Shown here piece by piece: positions 11,668 to 23,475 of a DNA stretch of 64,000 bases. This stretch comes from Ganoderma boninense (lineage: Eukaryota; Basidiomycota; Agaricomycetes; Polyporales; Polyporaceae). Location of the stretch: NCBI GenBank assembly GCA_002900995.3, contig CM035307.1, positions 186,001-250,000 of the forward strand, read 5' to 3'. The translations under genes were made by a program, and so were the position numbers. Numbering within the stretch: the first letter of the stretch is position 1; each line of letters starts with the position of its first letter. The notes under the pieces were generated by a model that was not told the origin of the DNA, made no database searches, and saw only the letters and a program-made list of their open reading frames with translations.

Positions 11668-14042
11668 ATGACGTCCCCCCAGCCCTCCGCGTCGACATCC
11701 TCGAGCTCTGCCTTGACGGTCGTCATCCCACCAACCATCCACTGCGGCGGCGGGTACGTCGAGGGCCTTGTCCTCCTCAACTTCCGCCAACTGCACGAGG
11801 AGAACTTCGACGAGGTCTGCGTCCAGCTCAGCGGGAACAGCCACACGTGCGTCTTCATCCTCCCTCTCCTCTTTCCATCTTCCCCTCCCCAACACGCGCG
11901 CGACCCCGTTTGTCGACAGGCGAGTCAGAAGGAACAAGCACCTCTACCAAGAGAAGCACCAGATCCTCTCCTCCGTCTTCTCCGTCTGGACACGAGGCTC
12001 CGCCTACCCGCAGCCGGGCACGGACGTCCTCCGCCTCCCCTTCCGCTTCCCGCTCCCCGACGGCCTCCCTCCGTCCTTCCACTTCCACGCGTGGGAGATC
12101 ACGAGCTCCGTGCTCTACGCGATCGACACGACCGGCGTCCGGCGGGGAAAGTTCAAATTCAACAAGAAGGTCCACACGCCGATCATGGCGCTCCCGAAGG
12201 ACGACGTCGGGGTGGGGGTGAGAGTGGGATTGGGAGAGGGGCAGGGCTGGGGTCGCATACGCAGTGGAAGAACGTGTGGGCGGAGGAGAAGATGCGGAAG
12301 GGGTTCTGGGGCGAGCACGCGACGGCACGCGTCATGGTGCGTCCTTTCTCTCGTGGTTGGACTCGTTCGCGGCCATTGTTGCAACTATCTCTTCTTGCAC
12401 CTTTTTTTTTTCGAAGTATATCGCAGGACAGTATGCCTATTTGTTGTATACGAACTCTGAATACCTCATTTCCCGCCTGGCCGACTACGGCTATGTTTAT
12501 GTATGGCTGCGAAAAAGGATCGTCAGCGTTCCGCGAGAGTCCCTTCTCCGTAGCCTTCCCCCGGCACCCACGTGTCCCCGTGCCTCTTTCCTAAGAGTGA
12601 GGGTTTTGACAATGAGATACCATCGGGGTGAGAGGGAGTGACTTCGCGCCCCTTGTCGTGCCTCGACGGGTCCGGAGCGGTGTCCTGCCAGTGGTCGAGG
12701 CTCCGTTTTCTTTCTCTCATTTTTCACGGTTAGCGGCTGAGAGGACTTTCAAGGTGGTGCAAGCGACCAGTTGGCCATAGCGGCTAGGCGCAGAATCTAC
12801 TTTCCGCCGAGTTTCAACTGTGGAAATCCGAAGACCGATGTGCAGGAGGAAGGCGATATATTTGCGGGTTGCGTAGAAAATGAGGGAGGTCGGAGTTGAT
12901 GATTTCGTTGATTCGAGATGCGATTCTGGCCCGCAATGGCCATGAAATCTGTGTTTTACTTTCACCATTCCGCCCGAAAATGGATTCTCGAACGTGGTTC
13001 TGAGTAAAGATAGCAGTGGTTAGAGTATGGCGGCTCTTGTGTGCTTTCGTTCGTTTTGATGGCGATTCTGTTTTGGCGTCTCCAAAGGCCGAAAGAGAGT
13101 ATGGCTAAGAATTTCCCGGCAGGTTCGCCCGAGGTCGGCCTGTGAATGAACCCCAGCTTGTTCCCTCTCTCACGTCTTCGCATCCCGAGCTAAGAGCTGA
13201 CCCAGCGCTGCGCGGGCAGGTATCGATCCGGACGTACCCTTCTGCACTGTTCACCCTCTCTCATCCTCATCAGTCACGACCATGAACAGCGCCCATGACG
13301 CGCGCGAAGGACTCTCGCACTCGGCGGACAAGCCCGTCTTCCCGCCCACCCAGAAGCACAAGACAGCGACTCGACTTCCGGCTATATCGCAATCTCGTGC
13401 TGTACCGCAGGGTTCGCTGGACGACGACGAGGCCGTCGCGTCTTTCTTCGGACAGGGAAGGCGTGCAGGACGTGGAGGCGACGTTGAGGGGCGGAGAAGG
13501 AGTCAGGCGTCCCGAGCCGAGGTGGAACAGGCGGGAGGGGAGGGGAGTCGGGCGGTGGCTGCAACGACGATTGTCTCGTCCAAGTTCACGCTGAACGTGC
13601 CGCGACGTTCAGCGCGCCCGACCATTGTCGTCAACGTGCGTACTGCTGCTGCTACGTTTCGGAACAATGTTTGGCTGATCGCGTGTGCGCAGTACTACTG
13701 TCGCTGAAGGTACCGTTCCCGGCATAGGGAACGACATATTGCTGAAGTTCCGTGACGATCACTTCGGGGATCAACGAGCCTTGGCTCAAGTCCGGGCCGA
13801 AGCCCCCAACCTCCGAGCTCGCAGCAGATACGCAGGCTGGCATCGTCTCTGCTCCGTCCAGCCACAGCAAAACACCAGACCCGCAACTGGTGCTGTCGAT
13901 GACGATACGCACTCGGAGCCAATTCCGACATTGACCTCCGAGGTACTCGTCCCGCACGACCTCAGTCTGCCACCGTAGTGCTCTGTGCATTGCAAGTGAC
14001 TACGAGCTGTTGCGACGAATACGAAAACGTAGGGAATATTAG
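11668..14042 (+). pseudogene. Arrestin-like B (left copy, several frame breaks)
   Basis: Exon 1 encodes LTVVIPPTIHCGGGYVEG. Exon 2 (from about 11920) encodes SVFSVWTRGSAYPQPG... and ends KMRKGFWGEHATARVM, with one frame slip near 12215. An unusually long intron of about 880 bp follows (12337 to about 13219). The third exon (from about 13220, VSIPDVP-like start) and fourth exon (PFPGIGNDI) are visible but have lost many single bases between 13260 and 13790 compared with the right copy. The last exon reads PPEY and then an immediate stop at 14040-14042, because of one inserted base. Exon 2 is better preserved here than in the right copy, whereas exons 3-4 are worse. The alternative to pseudogenisation is poor consensus near a contig end. 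Confidence 0.7.
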
Positions 14043-14476
14043 GGAAGCACAACCGAGTACGACGGAGGCCGACTCTATCCATAGCGTCAAAGTCACGAAT
14101 GTGGCCTTTGCAAGGTCGCACACGGTCGGTTTGCCGACCTCGGTAACGCCATCCCGAAAGGCCAGGTCGATTTCGATGATGACCATGGCTGGGCGTCTAG
14201 ATATATACCTCGGAGAAGACGCGACCCTCATACTGCTCATCGCTGAGTGCACTTCTCTCCCCTTCCTGGTTGTCTTCTTTTGCGTGGACCTGCGGGAATC
14301 AATACGAGCAAGCACGCAATCATATGGCTGTTGCCATCTCGAAAGGATCATGCGCGCCTTCGCTTGCCGTTTGCTTGCACCGCCATGCGGTGCTTCAGGG
14401 GCGCAATGATAGGCAATGATCCCATTCGGGCTGAAGTTCACTTCTAGATCTGTTGCACTGCCTCTCGTTCCGATCG
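14043..14476. other. Intergenic between arrestins B and C (left)
   Basis: About 430 bp without a gene, near-identical to 45019-45387 on the right contig. It runs straight into the TATA box of arrestin C, without the Helitron found on the right. Confidence 0.6.
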
Positions 14477-14485
14477 TATATATAT
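14477..14485 (+). promoter_or_regulatory. TATA box of arrestin C, empty Helitron site
   Basis: TATATATAT, 37 bp before the ATG at 14523. On the right contig the same string is cut between its last A and T by the Helitron (45395 and 52615), so this is the uninterrupted pre-insertion sequence. Confidence 0.85.
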
Positions 14486-14522
14486 GAGGACTTGTACTTG
14501 TCGTGGCGGGATCAGGCGCAAA

Positions 14523-16139
14523 ATGTCGTGCATCCCAGCTTCTTCAAGCCTTCTTCCTCGCATAATCCACCGTTCTCACTGGTGATCCCGCCAACGACCT
14601 ATTGCCGGCAGCGATGTCGTAGGCGAGGTGCTGTTGGAGTTCCCGAAGGTGCAGGACGAACGATTGAAGAGGTAGTTGTGGAGTTTCGCGGGACACTCAA
14701 GGCGTATGTCATCTGTGTGTCCGGTTCTCGTGGATCTCGTACTTACTGATCGTGTCTCGCGTCACTACCAGGGCCACATTGATTCTGCTGACCGCGTCTC
14801 TGTCGAGCCGCAGGAGTCCTGAGTGTCAGACATTATCTGGACGCGAGGATCGACATACCCTCGCCAATCGAATATACTTGAATACCGTTCTCTTTCCACC
14901 TCCCTCAGAGAGACGATTCTGCGTCTGTTTTCTGGAACCAGTGGCATGACTTCATTTCGATCGTGTACTGTGTCGAGGTGATTGCCCTCAGTCCATCGAA
15001 TATGCTTGGGAGCGAGAAAGGGTCCGCGAGCAACTCTGGTCGTCCGAGGGGCGACCGAGCTCTGCGCTTCAATCAGGTCTCTGGAATATTCAGGAGGAGG
15101 CCGATGTGGAAAACCGCGCACAAGGAGCAACAAATGCGGAGAGGCATGTGGGGAGAGTATTCCGCCGCGAGAGTCGAGGCAAGGATCATTCTCCACCGTT
15201 TCGGCGGCATCTTCCCTCGTTTGACCGCATCTCGTTTTGGGCATGACAGCTTCTCGTTCCAAACGAGCACGGCATCCTTCCTCATTGCATCGATATCCCC
15301 CTTCTCATCAGAATCAAGACCACGACCGCCCGGCTCTCGCGGACGAAGGCTGATAGACTCTGCTGCAGGACAAAACCCATCTCCCGCCACTGCTTCACCG
15401 CCAACAACCCATCTCCGTCATCATGCGCCAGAATTCGCCGAATCGGGCATACGGATGCTGCTGCGCCCAACCAAACAAGTTACCCTGGCCTCCATCAGGA
15501 ACAGGACGTGCTGCGCTCCTCGTACCACAAGTACTGGGAGGATGACACCAGGCTTGGGGACCCGCAGGAGACGGGGCGGTGGATCCAGCAGTGGACGTTC
15601 CAGCCGAAGGTCCAGCTCAACCGGTTTCCGCCAACGTTCTCCGGCAAGTCCGTGGAATGCGCCGTGAGTGCCCGTGTCGCGTCATGGCCTTGAGGCGTCG
15701 TGCGAGTTGGCTGACCACCGCCCATGCGGACAGTACACGGTGTCGGTGCAGGTGCCGTTTTCGGGCGTGGGCAACGACGTCAAGGTGTCGATCCCTGTCA
15801 CTCTCGACTCGGGGATCGACCGGGCGACACCACGCAAGAGTGGGAGTGCCCCGACTGCATACGTGTGGGATGATGCGCCGACTCCGACTTCGTTCGGTGC
15901 CATTGCTGACCCCGCCGCCGCCGCCGATACTAATGTCTCTCCAGGAGGAGAGACTGAAACGCCGCCGTATGAGCAGCCTGCGGCGAGCGAGCTGCCGTAA
16001 GTTTTAGTTTCTGGTATCGCTGTTCGCGATGCTGTTGGTGCTGACTCAACGATGCGTCAGGACATATTTCGAGGCGGTTTATGGTGGCGGCCGCGAGGGG
16101 GACAGAGCATCAGGCCCGAGTGTTCCGGCCCTCTCGTGA
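14523..16139 (+). pseudogene. Arrestin-like C (left copy, many small deletions)
   Basis: Copy of the gene at 52653-54319. Exon 1 starts MSCIPASSSLLPRIIHPF but is missing a base (a C run of two instead of three), and further single-base losses follow in the LVIPPTTYC segment and through exon 2. Exon 3 begins to recover at about 15500 (HKYWEDDTRLGDPQETGRW), and exon 4 (about 15735-15998) is clean, with PFSGVGNDVKVSIPVTL. The tail is LPTYFEAVY across the last intron. Given the density of one-base deletions this copy cannot be translated as it stands. It is either a pseudogene or a region of poor consensus. Confidence 0.7.
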
Positions 16140-16554
16140 ACTCAAACTATCTGTGAGCTGAGAGACAGGCTGTCAACACGGCCAGGGTGCGTTGGCTTGA
16201 ATGCCAGGTACGTCAACAGCGCAACGTCTCGTATAGACCACTCTCACCCGTGCTGTATCTGCCTTCTAGATTTTGCTTGGTTTTTCGCATCATCCTTGTC
16301 AGGATGTCCATGTATCAATATTGGCAAGGGATTTCGGGTGTTCGTGAGTGCTCTCGATCTTATTACGGACATGGAATGGATTGGCTGGAACATACTCGCG
16401 AATTGCATACAAATCATGGCTAAATTTTGCGCGATGGTCACGATCACCACACTTGACGATCAGTCGCTACGAGCCCTTGGCCAAGCCTAACTCACCCGCT
16501 GGTAAACACGCATGCTGTATCTGGCTCGCAAACAAAGTCTTATCCTGAGCTTCA
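16140..16554. other. Intergenic after arrestin C (left)
   Basis: About 415 bp with no supported gene. It is duplicated at about 54320-54714. Short open frames (16187-16423 and neighbours) are not conserved in frame. Confidence 0.5.
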
Positions 16555-16736
16555 TGTTGGTGCTGTCGATGATGATTCCCACTCCGACGCACCTTCCTCG
16601 GCGCGCGACGGAACTCCATCGCCGTACGTTCTTACTCTAACTTTCAATGCTAGCTTTCAATCAAGTGCTAACGAACTCGGGCATGTCAGGGAGTACTGGA
16701 GGGTACAAACTGTTGAATCCGTGGGGGGCATGTAAG
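16555..16736 (+). pseudogene. Arrestin B-type C-terminal relic (left)
   Basis: The sequence reads GAVDDDSHSDAPSSARDG, matching the linker GAVDDDTHSEAP of arrestin B. A typical donor (gtacgt) follows, then an acceptor and a last exon encoding EYWRVQTVESVGGM and a stop. It is the 3' end of a lost B-type gene lying between C and D. The joined tail would be SPEYW rather than PPEYW. Its counterpart is at 54715-54909. Confidence 0.65.
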
Positions 16737-17090
16737 GTTGGCTGTTCAGCACCATCCCCCTTCTCACGAGGCAGGTGCGCCAAAGTCGCCGCCACCCTGT
16801 CGAAAAGCTGGCTTCGAAAATCTTGACATATTCTTTGCACTGACTCCTGTGCTCTTGACAGCTGTGCGGTGCTAAGGACGTCTGAATCGTGGTCTGTGAG
16901 AACTGTAATGAGCAATTGCATGTGGAACTGCATGCGCAATTGTAGCGCTGTGCTATCTCGTCCTCTGGGCTCAGTTCACTTGCGACTTGCTTGCACAGCC
17001 ATGCAGTGCCCCGACGTTTGGTGCCTCCCGTAGGACAGTCCTTCTGATCCGGAGTCCCTCTGCTGCACCGCCCCCAGCCCTGATTGTGTT
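16737..17090. other. Intergenic upstream of arrestin D (left)
   Basis: About 350 bp duplicated at 54910-55257. No gene is seen. It ends in the arrestin D TATA box. Confidence 0.5.
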
Positions 17091-17097
17091 TATAAAA
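17091..17097 (+). promoter_or_regulatory. TATA box of arrestin D (left)
   Basis: TATAAAA, 43 bp before the ATG at 17134; also present before the right copy at 55258-55264. Confidence 0.6.
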
Positions 17098-17133
17098 GCT
17101 TATCGTGGTGGAGCCGGGACATAGCGCTTACAG

Positions 17134-18656
17134 ATGTCGTCCGACTTGGTGTCTTCGTCCTCTTCTGCTACTAATCAAGGCGATTCATTTTCGCTGGTGA
17201 TTCCAGCCACCACCTATTGCGCAGGTAGCGATGTCGAAGGTGAGGTGCTGCTGGAATTCCCGAAGGTGCAGGACGAGATGATCGACGAGGTCACCGTCGA
17301 GCTTCGGGGAACATTGAAAGTGTACGTTGGACCTGATTTCTCGTAGTATTCAACCCACTCTGACCGTGTCTTGTATCCCCGCCAGCTCGGCGCTACATAC
17401 GGCACAGCGCATTCCTTCCACAGAGAGGATGGAGCTCATCGGTGTCAAGAAATCTGTATGGAAGCGAGGATCTGCGTACCCACCGCCGGACTCGCACATC
17501 CTCCGACTACCCTTCAGCTTCCATCTGCCTGCGGACCCGAAGATTCTTCCCTCCGTATCCTGGGACGAATGGCGCGATTATGTCACGGTCTCTTACCATG
17601 TCGAGGCGGTCGCTCTCCGTCCGAGAACGCTCTTTGCCGGTGACAAGACACGTCGCGAGTGGCTCGCAGTCGTCTCGAGGGGAGACCCCAGCCTCTGTTC
17701 GTCCATCAAATCTCTGAGCGAGCCGGAGGGCGGCCCGACCTGGAACGCAGTCCACAAGGAGAAGCAAATGCGGCGTGGCATCTGGGGAGAGTATTCCACG
17801 GCACGCGTCGAGGTAAGTAATAAAGATTATTAGTCGTTCTGCACAAGATTCCTTCACGTCTGACAGGCTGTCGTTGATCCTGCAGCTTCTCGTCCCAAAC
17901 AAGCACGGCATACTCCCCCACTGCGTAGATATCCCCATCCTCATCAAGGTCAAGAGCACGACCGCTCGGCTCCCGCGAGCTAAAGCGGACAAGCATACGG
18001 AGGGCAAACCGATATTCCCCGCGATCGAATTCGACACCAACAGCCCCATGTACGTCAACATGTGGCAGAAATTCACCGTCCGGGCCGGGGGCGACACCAA
18101 AGACTCGACCAACGAGATCGTCCTGGCGTACATCAAGGAGAAGGACCTCCTTCCGTCCTCACACAAACGCTGGGAGGATGACACCTGCCGGGCGACAAGA
18201 GGAGATGGGCAAGTGGGTGCAGTGGACGCTCCAGCCGACGGTGAAGCTGCACAGGCTCCCGCCGACGTTTACGTGCGACTTTGTGGACTGCGCGGTGAGT
18301 GCGAGCATATCTTATCGGTTGTGCGGGGTCGGCTTATGTTCCTGGGCAGTACACGATATCTGTCGAGGTGCCGTTTCCGGGCATGGGAAACTCTATCCAC
18401 GTGTCGATGCCGGTTACTCTCGACTCGGGCATCGACCGGGCCACACCCATGAAGCTGAAGAGTAGCAGGGCGGCTGGCCAGCTACAAGCGGCGACGACAG
18501 CTACTGCAGACGAGGGCTCGACAGCCGGGGGAACCGACGTACGGGTAACGCGGAATGAGCGACCTCCGACTTTACCGCCGTGAGTATGCATTTCCATCAT
18601 TTACGATGCTTGCAGTATATTGGTTACTGACGGTGTTTTCAACTAAATTCGATGCG
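17134..18656 (+). pseudogene. Arrestin-like D (left copy, frameshift and altered tail)
   Basis: Starts MSSDLVSSSSSATNQGDS. Exon 1 contains FSLVIPATTYCAGSDVEGEV and exon 2 contains WKRGSAYPPPDSHILRLPF and GIWGEYSTARVE. Exon 3 opens LLVPNKHGILPHCVDIPIL and exon 4 contains PFPGMGNSIHVSMPVTL. One base is lost near 18186 (CCCGGG became CCGGG), breaking exon 3 near its end. The expected last exon is degraded: where the right copy reads TYFDAVYRDD, this copy reads TKFDAVFR then stop, with no clear AG acceptor, so the PPxY tyrosine is gone. It lies about 40 bp from the N gap, so consensus quality is doubtful. Confidence 0.7.
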
Positions 18657-18691
18657 GTTTTTCGTTAAAACAAAAGGAGAGAAGGGTACGA

Positions 18692-18791
18692 NNNNNNNNN
18701 NNNNNNNNNNNNNNNNNNNNNNNNNNNNNNNNNNNNNNNNNNNNNNNNNNNNNNNNNNNNNNNNNNNNNNNNNNNNNNNNNNNNNNNNNNN
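18692..18791. other. Assembly gap (100 Ns)
   Basis: Exactly 100 Ns, the usual placeholder for a scaffold join of unknown size. Order and orientation across it are inferred by the assembler. Confidence 0.95.
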
Positions 18792-20895
18792 CGGCGGCGG
18801 CAGCACAGAAGCCGCGCAAGAAGGCAAAGAGGGCGGCAGGTGCGTGAGAGCGGGACGCGGTCACCAGTCCCTCCCACCATGTGGAGCCCTCCTTCCCATC
18901 ATAAAAATTTTGCCGGTCATCTCTCCTCCGCAGTTATCCTACACATAGACATTGATTGCCACATCGCAAGCCCCTCTCCTCTCCTTGTATATACAGTATC
19001 TTTGTAACGTAACGAAGTGCGAAATACACTATAATGCATGCTTGTGAGTCTTTGGCGGTGATATTAAATCTTGCCGCGCTGGTTTGTAGTTTAATGATTA
19101 CCCGGAAATTTGATATGATTAGTATGGAAGGTGCCTTACGGCCATTCCCAGTGGGCAGCATGGCCGGCAGACGCTCGTTCTATACTTGGAGTTCCTACTC
19201 AACGCCGGAATAAAGGTGCGCATTGGCTGGAGCTGTGGGAATAGAACGGGACCCACAGCGGCGGGATCTCGGACGTTCGATAGGCGAGAAAGATAAGAAT
19301 ATGTGCTGTGCCTTGTGGGGCCGTATGACATTGAGGGCTGGACTCTGATCTGTGTTGCCATGAACTACGTGGCGACCGATGCCGAGGGCTATCAAAATGA
19401 ACTACTCAACACAGTCATTTCGCAGGCGCATACGATGCATCTGACTCACTGAGTGTAACGATATGGTACGGAAGCGTAAGGTTCCGACCCACAGACCTTG
19501 ATGAGCGCGAACATTAGAAGGGTGTCCGGCCACTCACCTGTGGAGCTGATGGGAGCGACGCTCGGGCGGCGCTACCAGTGGGAGGGTCCGAAGACTGCGG
19601 ACGGTCGGCGACGGCAGTGCCTGGGAGAGAGGAAGAAGGTTGCTGGCGGGTGATTGATGGCAGCGATACTCAACGCCCGGCAAAGAACAGAGCGTCTGGT
19701 TGGGCGGGATCTCGGCGAACGTCGCTAGAATCGCCACGAACATCAATTGGACGATGATTGCAGCGAGATCCACGGGGGTGGATAACACATGGGAAAGACA
19801 GCGGAGGAAGATCCCGAGAGTCGAGAAATGGCCTTGAGAGGGCGGCGTCCAGAACGAGCAAGGTTGGCGAGAGATCCATCGGCAGAGGAAGGAGCGCGCG
19901 GAGGAAGGCAGGGGGCGGGAGGGCGGCTTAGCGATGGGCGGAATTGATGGGACAGCCTCGGTGCGCTACTCAACGCCCCGAGCGCTCGGGAGTGCATCCC
20001 ACAGCCTCCGCGACATAAGTTGCACGCTAAGGGCCGTCCAGGATATTCGAGGCTTCACGCGCTGTCGAAGTGTGTACAAGGAGGTGGAAGAACGGGGCGA
20101 AACGACCAAGAGGAAGGGGAGGGGGAGGGGAAGGGCGAGCTCATCGTCGCCGACGGCGGGCAGGACATGGGCGGCGATCGTCGGCAAGGAGGGGAGCGCA
20201 CTGAATAGACTGACGACGGATTAGCGACGGCAAGACTGATGCTACTCAACGCCCCGTCGCTTCCGGGCGCTCGGCAGTACTTACCATCAGAACCCTAGCA
20301 ACAGACCCCCTTCCGAGTACCCCACTTAGAGGTTTGCGCACAGGTAAATGGTATATACCAATAGACTAAGGAAGACGATATAAGTACATGCGTCGAAAGA
20401 ACGAAAGAAAACGACCGGGAGGGGGGGGAGGGGGGGGGAGGCCCGTGCTCATCGTCGCCGACGGTGAGCAGACATGTGTGGTGGCCGTCGGCAAGACGGA
20501 GAGCGCGCGCGGAGGCTCGGTGCGCGACTTGATGGTGGGAGATTGATGGCGCGCCTGAGTTATCTCTTATCAGTACTCTGCGCCTATCGCGTTATCTCCC
20601 GGAAAGAGGACTTGAAGGGAGGGCGTTGTTGGACTACTGTTTAAGGCAGGAGGGCAGAGGTATTGGCAGGGATACTGCCAGTGTGCGGGAATACAGTATT
20701 CAAGGCTAATTAGCCCGTCCAACCACGTCGTTAGGCAGGCTTACTAGCCTGGGAATCAGTGATGTCCTGGTGTGAAATCGAACAAAACCATGGTCCAGCG
20801 CTCGGAAGCGGTCAGAACGGCGAGTCAATAAGTACCGAAGCCCAGAGGAGTGCGAGCGTATTCAAGTTCAATCGAGATGATAGCCGTAGACGGAG
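18792..20895. repeat. Gene-free region with dispersed degenerate repeats
   Basis: About 2.1 kb without a supported gene. A phrase close to CTACTCAACGCCCCG recurs near 19196, 19668, 19968 and 20244. TCATCGTCGCCGACGG recurs near 20142 and 20450, each time with similar GA-rich surroundings, so the stretch looks like several decayed copies of a 270-470 bp unit. Open frames here are compositional. Confidence 0.45.
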
Positions 20896-20997
20896 CTCTA
20901 ATTCGTGTCGAAACCGATGACTCGGATTGCGATCGCCGATGAACGAGTGACCTGATGAGAGTACCGAGGTCCGACCCTAAGATTTGGAAATACAGCC

Positions 20998-21339
20998 ATG
21001 GCAATTCCTATGTAGGCCGAGCCTCGGGTCCAGACGGAGAACACGGAGGAGAGGAGCTGGTGTCTGTTTCCCTTGATGGAGGTGCTCGTTCGTTCGGAAA
21101 TGTCTGTTGACGAAGGTCGTCGAGCGCATTGGGGAAGATACGACGGCAAGAGGAGAAGGGGGAGGAGACGCAAGCGTGGATGTTCCCGCTGAGCTGGACG
21201 CACACCTCGGCTAAATTGTCCTCGTGCAGCTGGCGGAAGTTGAGTAGGGCTTTGCCCTTGATGCACCCGCTGCCGCAGTGGACGGTTTCGGTGGAATGAC
21301 GATCATCAAGGCAGAGGATGCTGCTGCAGAGGACGTCAT
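20998..21339 (-). pseudogene. Arrestin B 5' relic
   Basis: On the minus strand, from ATG 21337-21339, the sequence follows arrestin B exon 1 with frame slips (MTSSAAASSALMIVIPP, later MCVQLSGNIHACV) and the start of exon 2 (SVFSVWTRGSAY near 21000). Homology then stops. The B-type TATA sequence is still present upstream near 21380. Its position just downstream of arrestin A2 on the same strand repeats the A-then-B order of the other two blocks. Confidence 0.65.
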
Positions 21340-21838
21340 GTTAAGAATCGAATATTGTATCTGCGGGGCCGCCTTGGCGCTATATATGCGCCATTCATGT
21401 TTAAGCTTTATGAGTTTTGCAAACTCGTATCATGGTCGTACCGTAACACTGGCAGTCTCGCCAGACAGTGGTAGTGCTAGTACATCCAAACGTCGGGCTG
21501 CTCTCTCCAGGGATTCCGGCGACATCCCCGCCCCGTGAAAATGACCACTTTCTAGGACAATGTATGCCACTTTCCTAAACCACTCGGAGGCCTGCCACTG
21601 TCCCGCCCCAGATCATATGGGCCATCCCCTGTCGCTGACGTCGTTACTCTGCGGCCAGTCATCCCACCCCTGACATTTGCGACTCACTGCGCGTTTTGGT
21701 TGGGGGTCTTTGTTTGCAGCGAGGGTTGAAATGGGAACAAATACGAGGCTATAAGATGGGTATGTGGCCGCCTTCGCGGGAGCTAAGGTGCATGATCCAG
21801 ATCCATCTCCGCGGGACAATGGACCTGGTGTCTGTGTC
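21340..21838. other. Intergenic between arrestin A2 and B relic
   Basis: About 500 bp with no gene. From about 21530 onwards it is the mirror image of the sequence downstream of arrestin A1 (about 7566-7790), marking the inner end of the inverted arm. Confidence 0.5.
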
Positions 21839-23475
21839 TCACGTTCCGTCCACCTGGCCGACGACGTCGCTGTCGTCATGAGAACAGACGGCGTCGAAGT
21901 ACGTCCTGGTCCGTCGTTAAATCAGAACCACACAACCGGGGAAGGAAATGCTCACGGCGGCACTGGCGGACTCGCGCCCATATGCTCCTCGACGTGCGGT
22001 ACGGGTACGTCCGTCCCTGCCCCCGACAGCCCAGGGGCACCAGTCGAAGTCGTCTCAGACCGCACCAGGCGGGTAGCTCTGCCACTCTTCTGCGGTGCGG
22101 CCTGGTCGATGCCCGAGTCGAGCGTGATTGGCGTCGACGCCTTGACGTCGTTCCCGAGGCCCGGAAACGGGACATACACCGACATCGCATACTGTGCGGT
22201 TTTGTTTCCAAAATTAGGATTAGCCCGTCTGCATCTGCGTGAAACGGCACGACGCATGATGCATGAAGCATGACACTCACCGCACAGTCCACGCACGCAG
22301 ACGCGAACGTCGGCGGGAACCGCTGCAGCTTGACCGCGCGCTGGACCGTCCACCACTGCACCCACCGCCCCATCTCCTCCTGGTCGCTCGCCGTCGTGTC
22401 AGCCTGCCAGTGCGTGTAGTGCGCGGACGGCTCGATATTCTCCGGCTTGATATATGCCAGTACGATCTCGTTCGTTTCATGCCGGGTGCGGCCGCACGCA
22501 CGGATGGTGAACGTTTGCCGCAAGTTGATCAAGATGCGGTTGCTGGAGTCGAAGTCGACCGCGGGGAAGATGGGTTTGCCGGCGGGGTGGTTGTCCGCCT
22601 TCGCGCGCGCGAGCCGCGCCGTGGTGGTCTTGATCTTGATGAGGAGCGGGATGTCGACGCAGTGGGGGAGGATGCCGTATTGGTTCGGGATAAGGAGCTG
22701 CATGCACATGTGGACGAGGTGCCGCCCGAATGTCAACACGTCAGCACGCCGGAGACCTAGAAGAATAGTAAGTCCTCACCTCGACCCTCGCGGTGGAGTA
22801 CTCCCCCCAGACCCCGCGCCGCATCTTCTTCTCTTTCTGCACCCTCTTCCACGTCGGCCCCCCGCCCTCCACAGTCAACCCGCTGAGAGACCGGATGGAC
22901 CCGCATAGGCCCGGATCGCCCCTCGACACGACCGTGAGCCACTTGCACGTCGTCTTCTCCTCCAGCCCGAACAAAATCCTCGGCCGGCGCGCGATCACTT
23001 CGACGAGGTACGCGATCGAGGCCGACTCGCGCGATTCGGCCCACGACACGGAGGGGAGGATCGTCGTGTCCTCGGAGGGGAGGGTGAAGAGGAATGGGAG
23101 CCGAAGGACGTGCGAGTCTGGTGGGGGGTATGCGGACCCGCGTTCCCAGAGGGACGTTCGGAGCGAGACGAGATGGTGCTTCGCTGTGGAGTATAGGCGC
23201 TGCCCGTTGGCGGTGTGGCCCGTAAGGCTGGCGGAAAACACAGTCAATCAAATTATCACGAAGGGATATGAAGGGGAGACGTACACCCGCAGCTGCAGCG
23301 TCCCGCGAAGCTCGACGACGACTTCGTCGATTTTATTCTCCTGTACGTCCGGGAACTTCAGCAGCACCTCGCCTTCGACCGCGCTGCCGGGGCAATAGGT
23401 CGTCGGCGGGATTACGAGCGAGAAGGGGCCGGTCATGCCACGATGTAGGACCGAAGCAGCGGGGTTAGATGCCAT
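21839..23475 (-). CDS. Arrestin-like protein A2 (alpha-arrestin, PPTY tail)
   Basis: Inverted counterpart of A1 with the same five-exon plan. ATG is at 23473-23475 (MASNPAASVLHRGMTG). Exon 1 has FSLVIPPTTYCPGSAVEG, exon 2 has WERGSAYPPPDSHVLRLPF and ends GVWGEYSTARVE, exon 3 has LLIPNQYGILPHCVDIPLL and exon 4 has PFPGLGNDVKASTPITL. The phase-2 last intron joins VPP to TYFDAVCSHD, making a full PPTY motif where A1 has LPTY. The stop is at 21839-21841. No frame break was seen. A TATA box (TATATAG on the minus strand, about 23505-23511) lies 30 bp upstream. The predicted role is an Rsp5-type ubiquitin-ligase adaptor in endocytosis. Confidence 0.87.

Noticed and set aside
12264..12641. C-terminal extension of arrestin B reading GQYAYLLYTNSEYLISRL
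   Set aside because: It lies within the long intron; the true next exon (VSIPDVP...) is found 880 bp downstream and restores the family architecture.
19534..20224. Several overlapping ORFs in the repeat region after the gap
   Set aside because: Low-complexity GA/CT composition and presence on both strands indicate composition, not genes.
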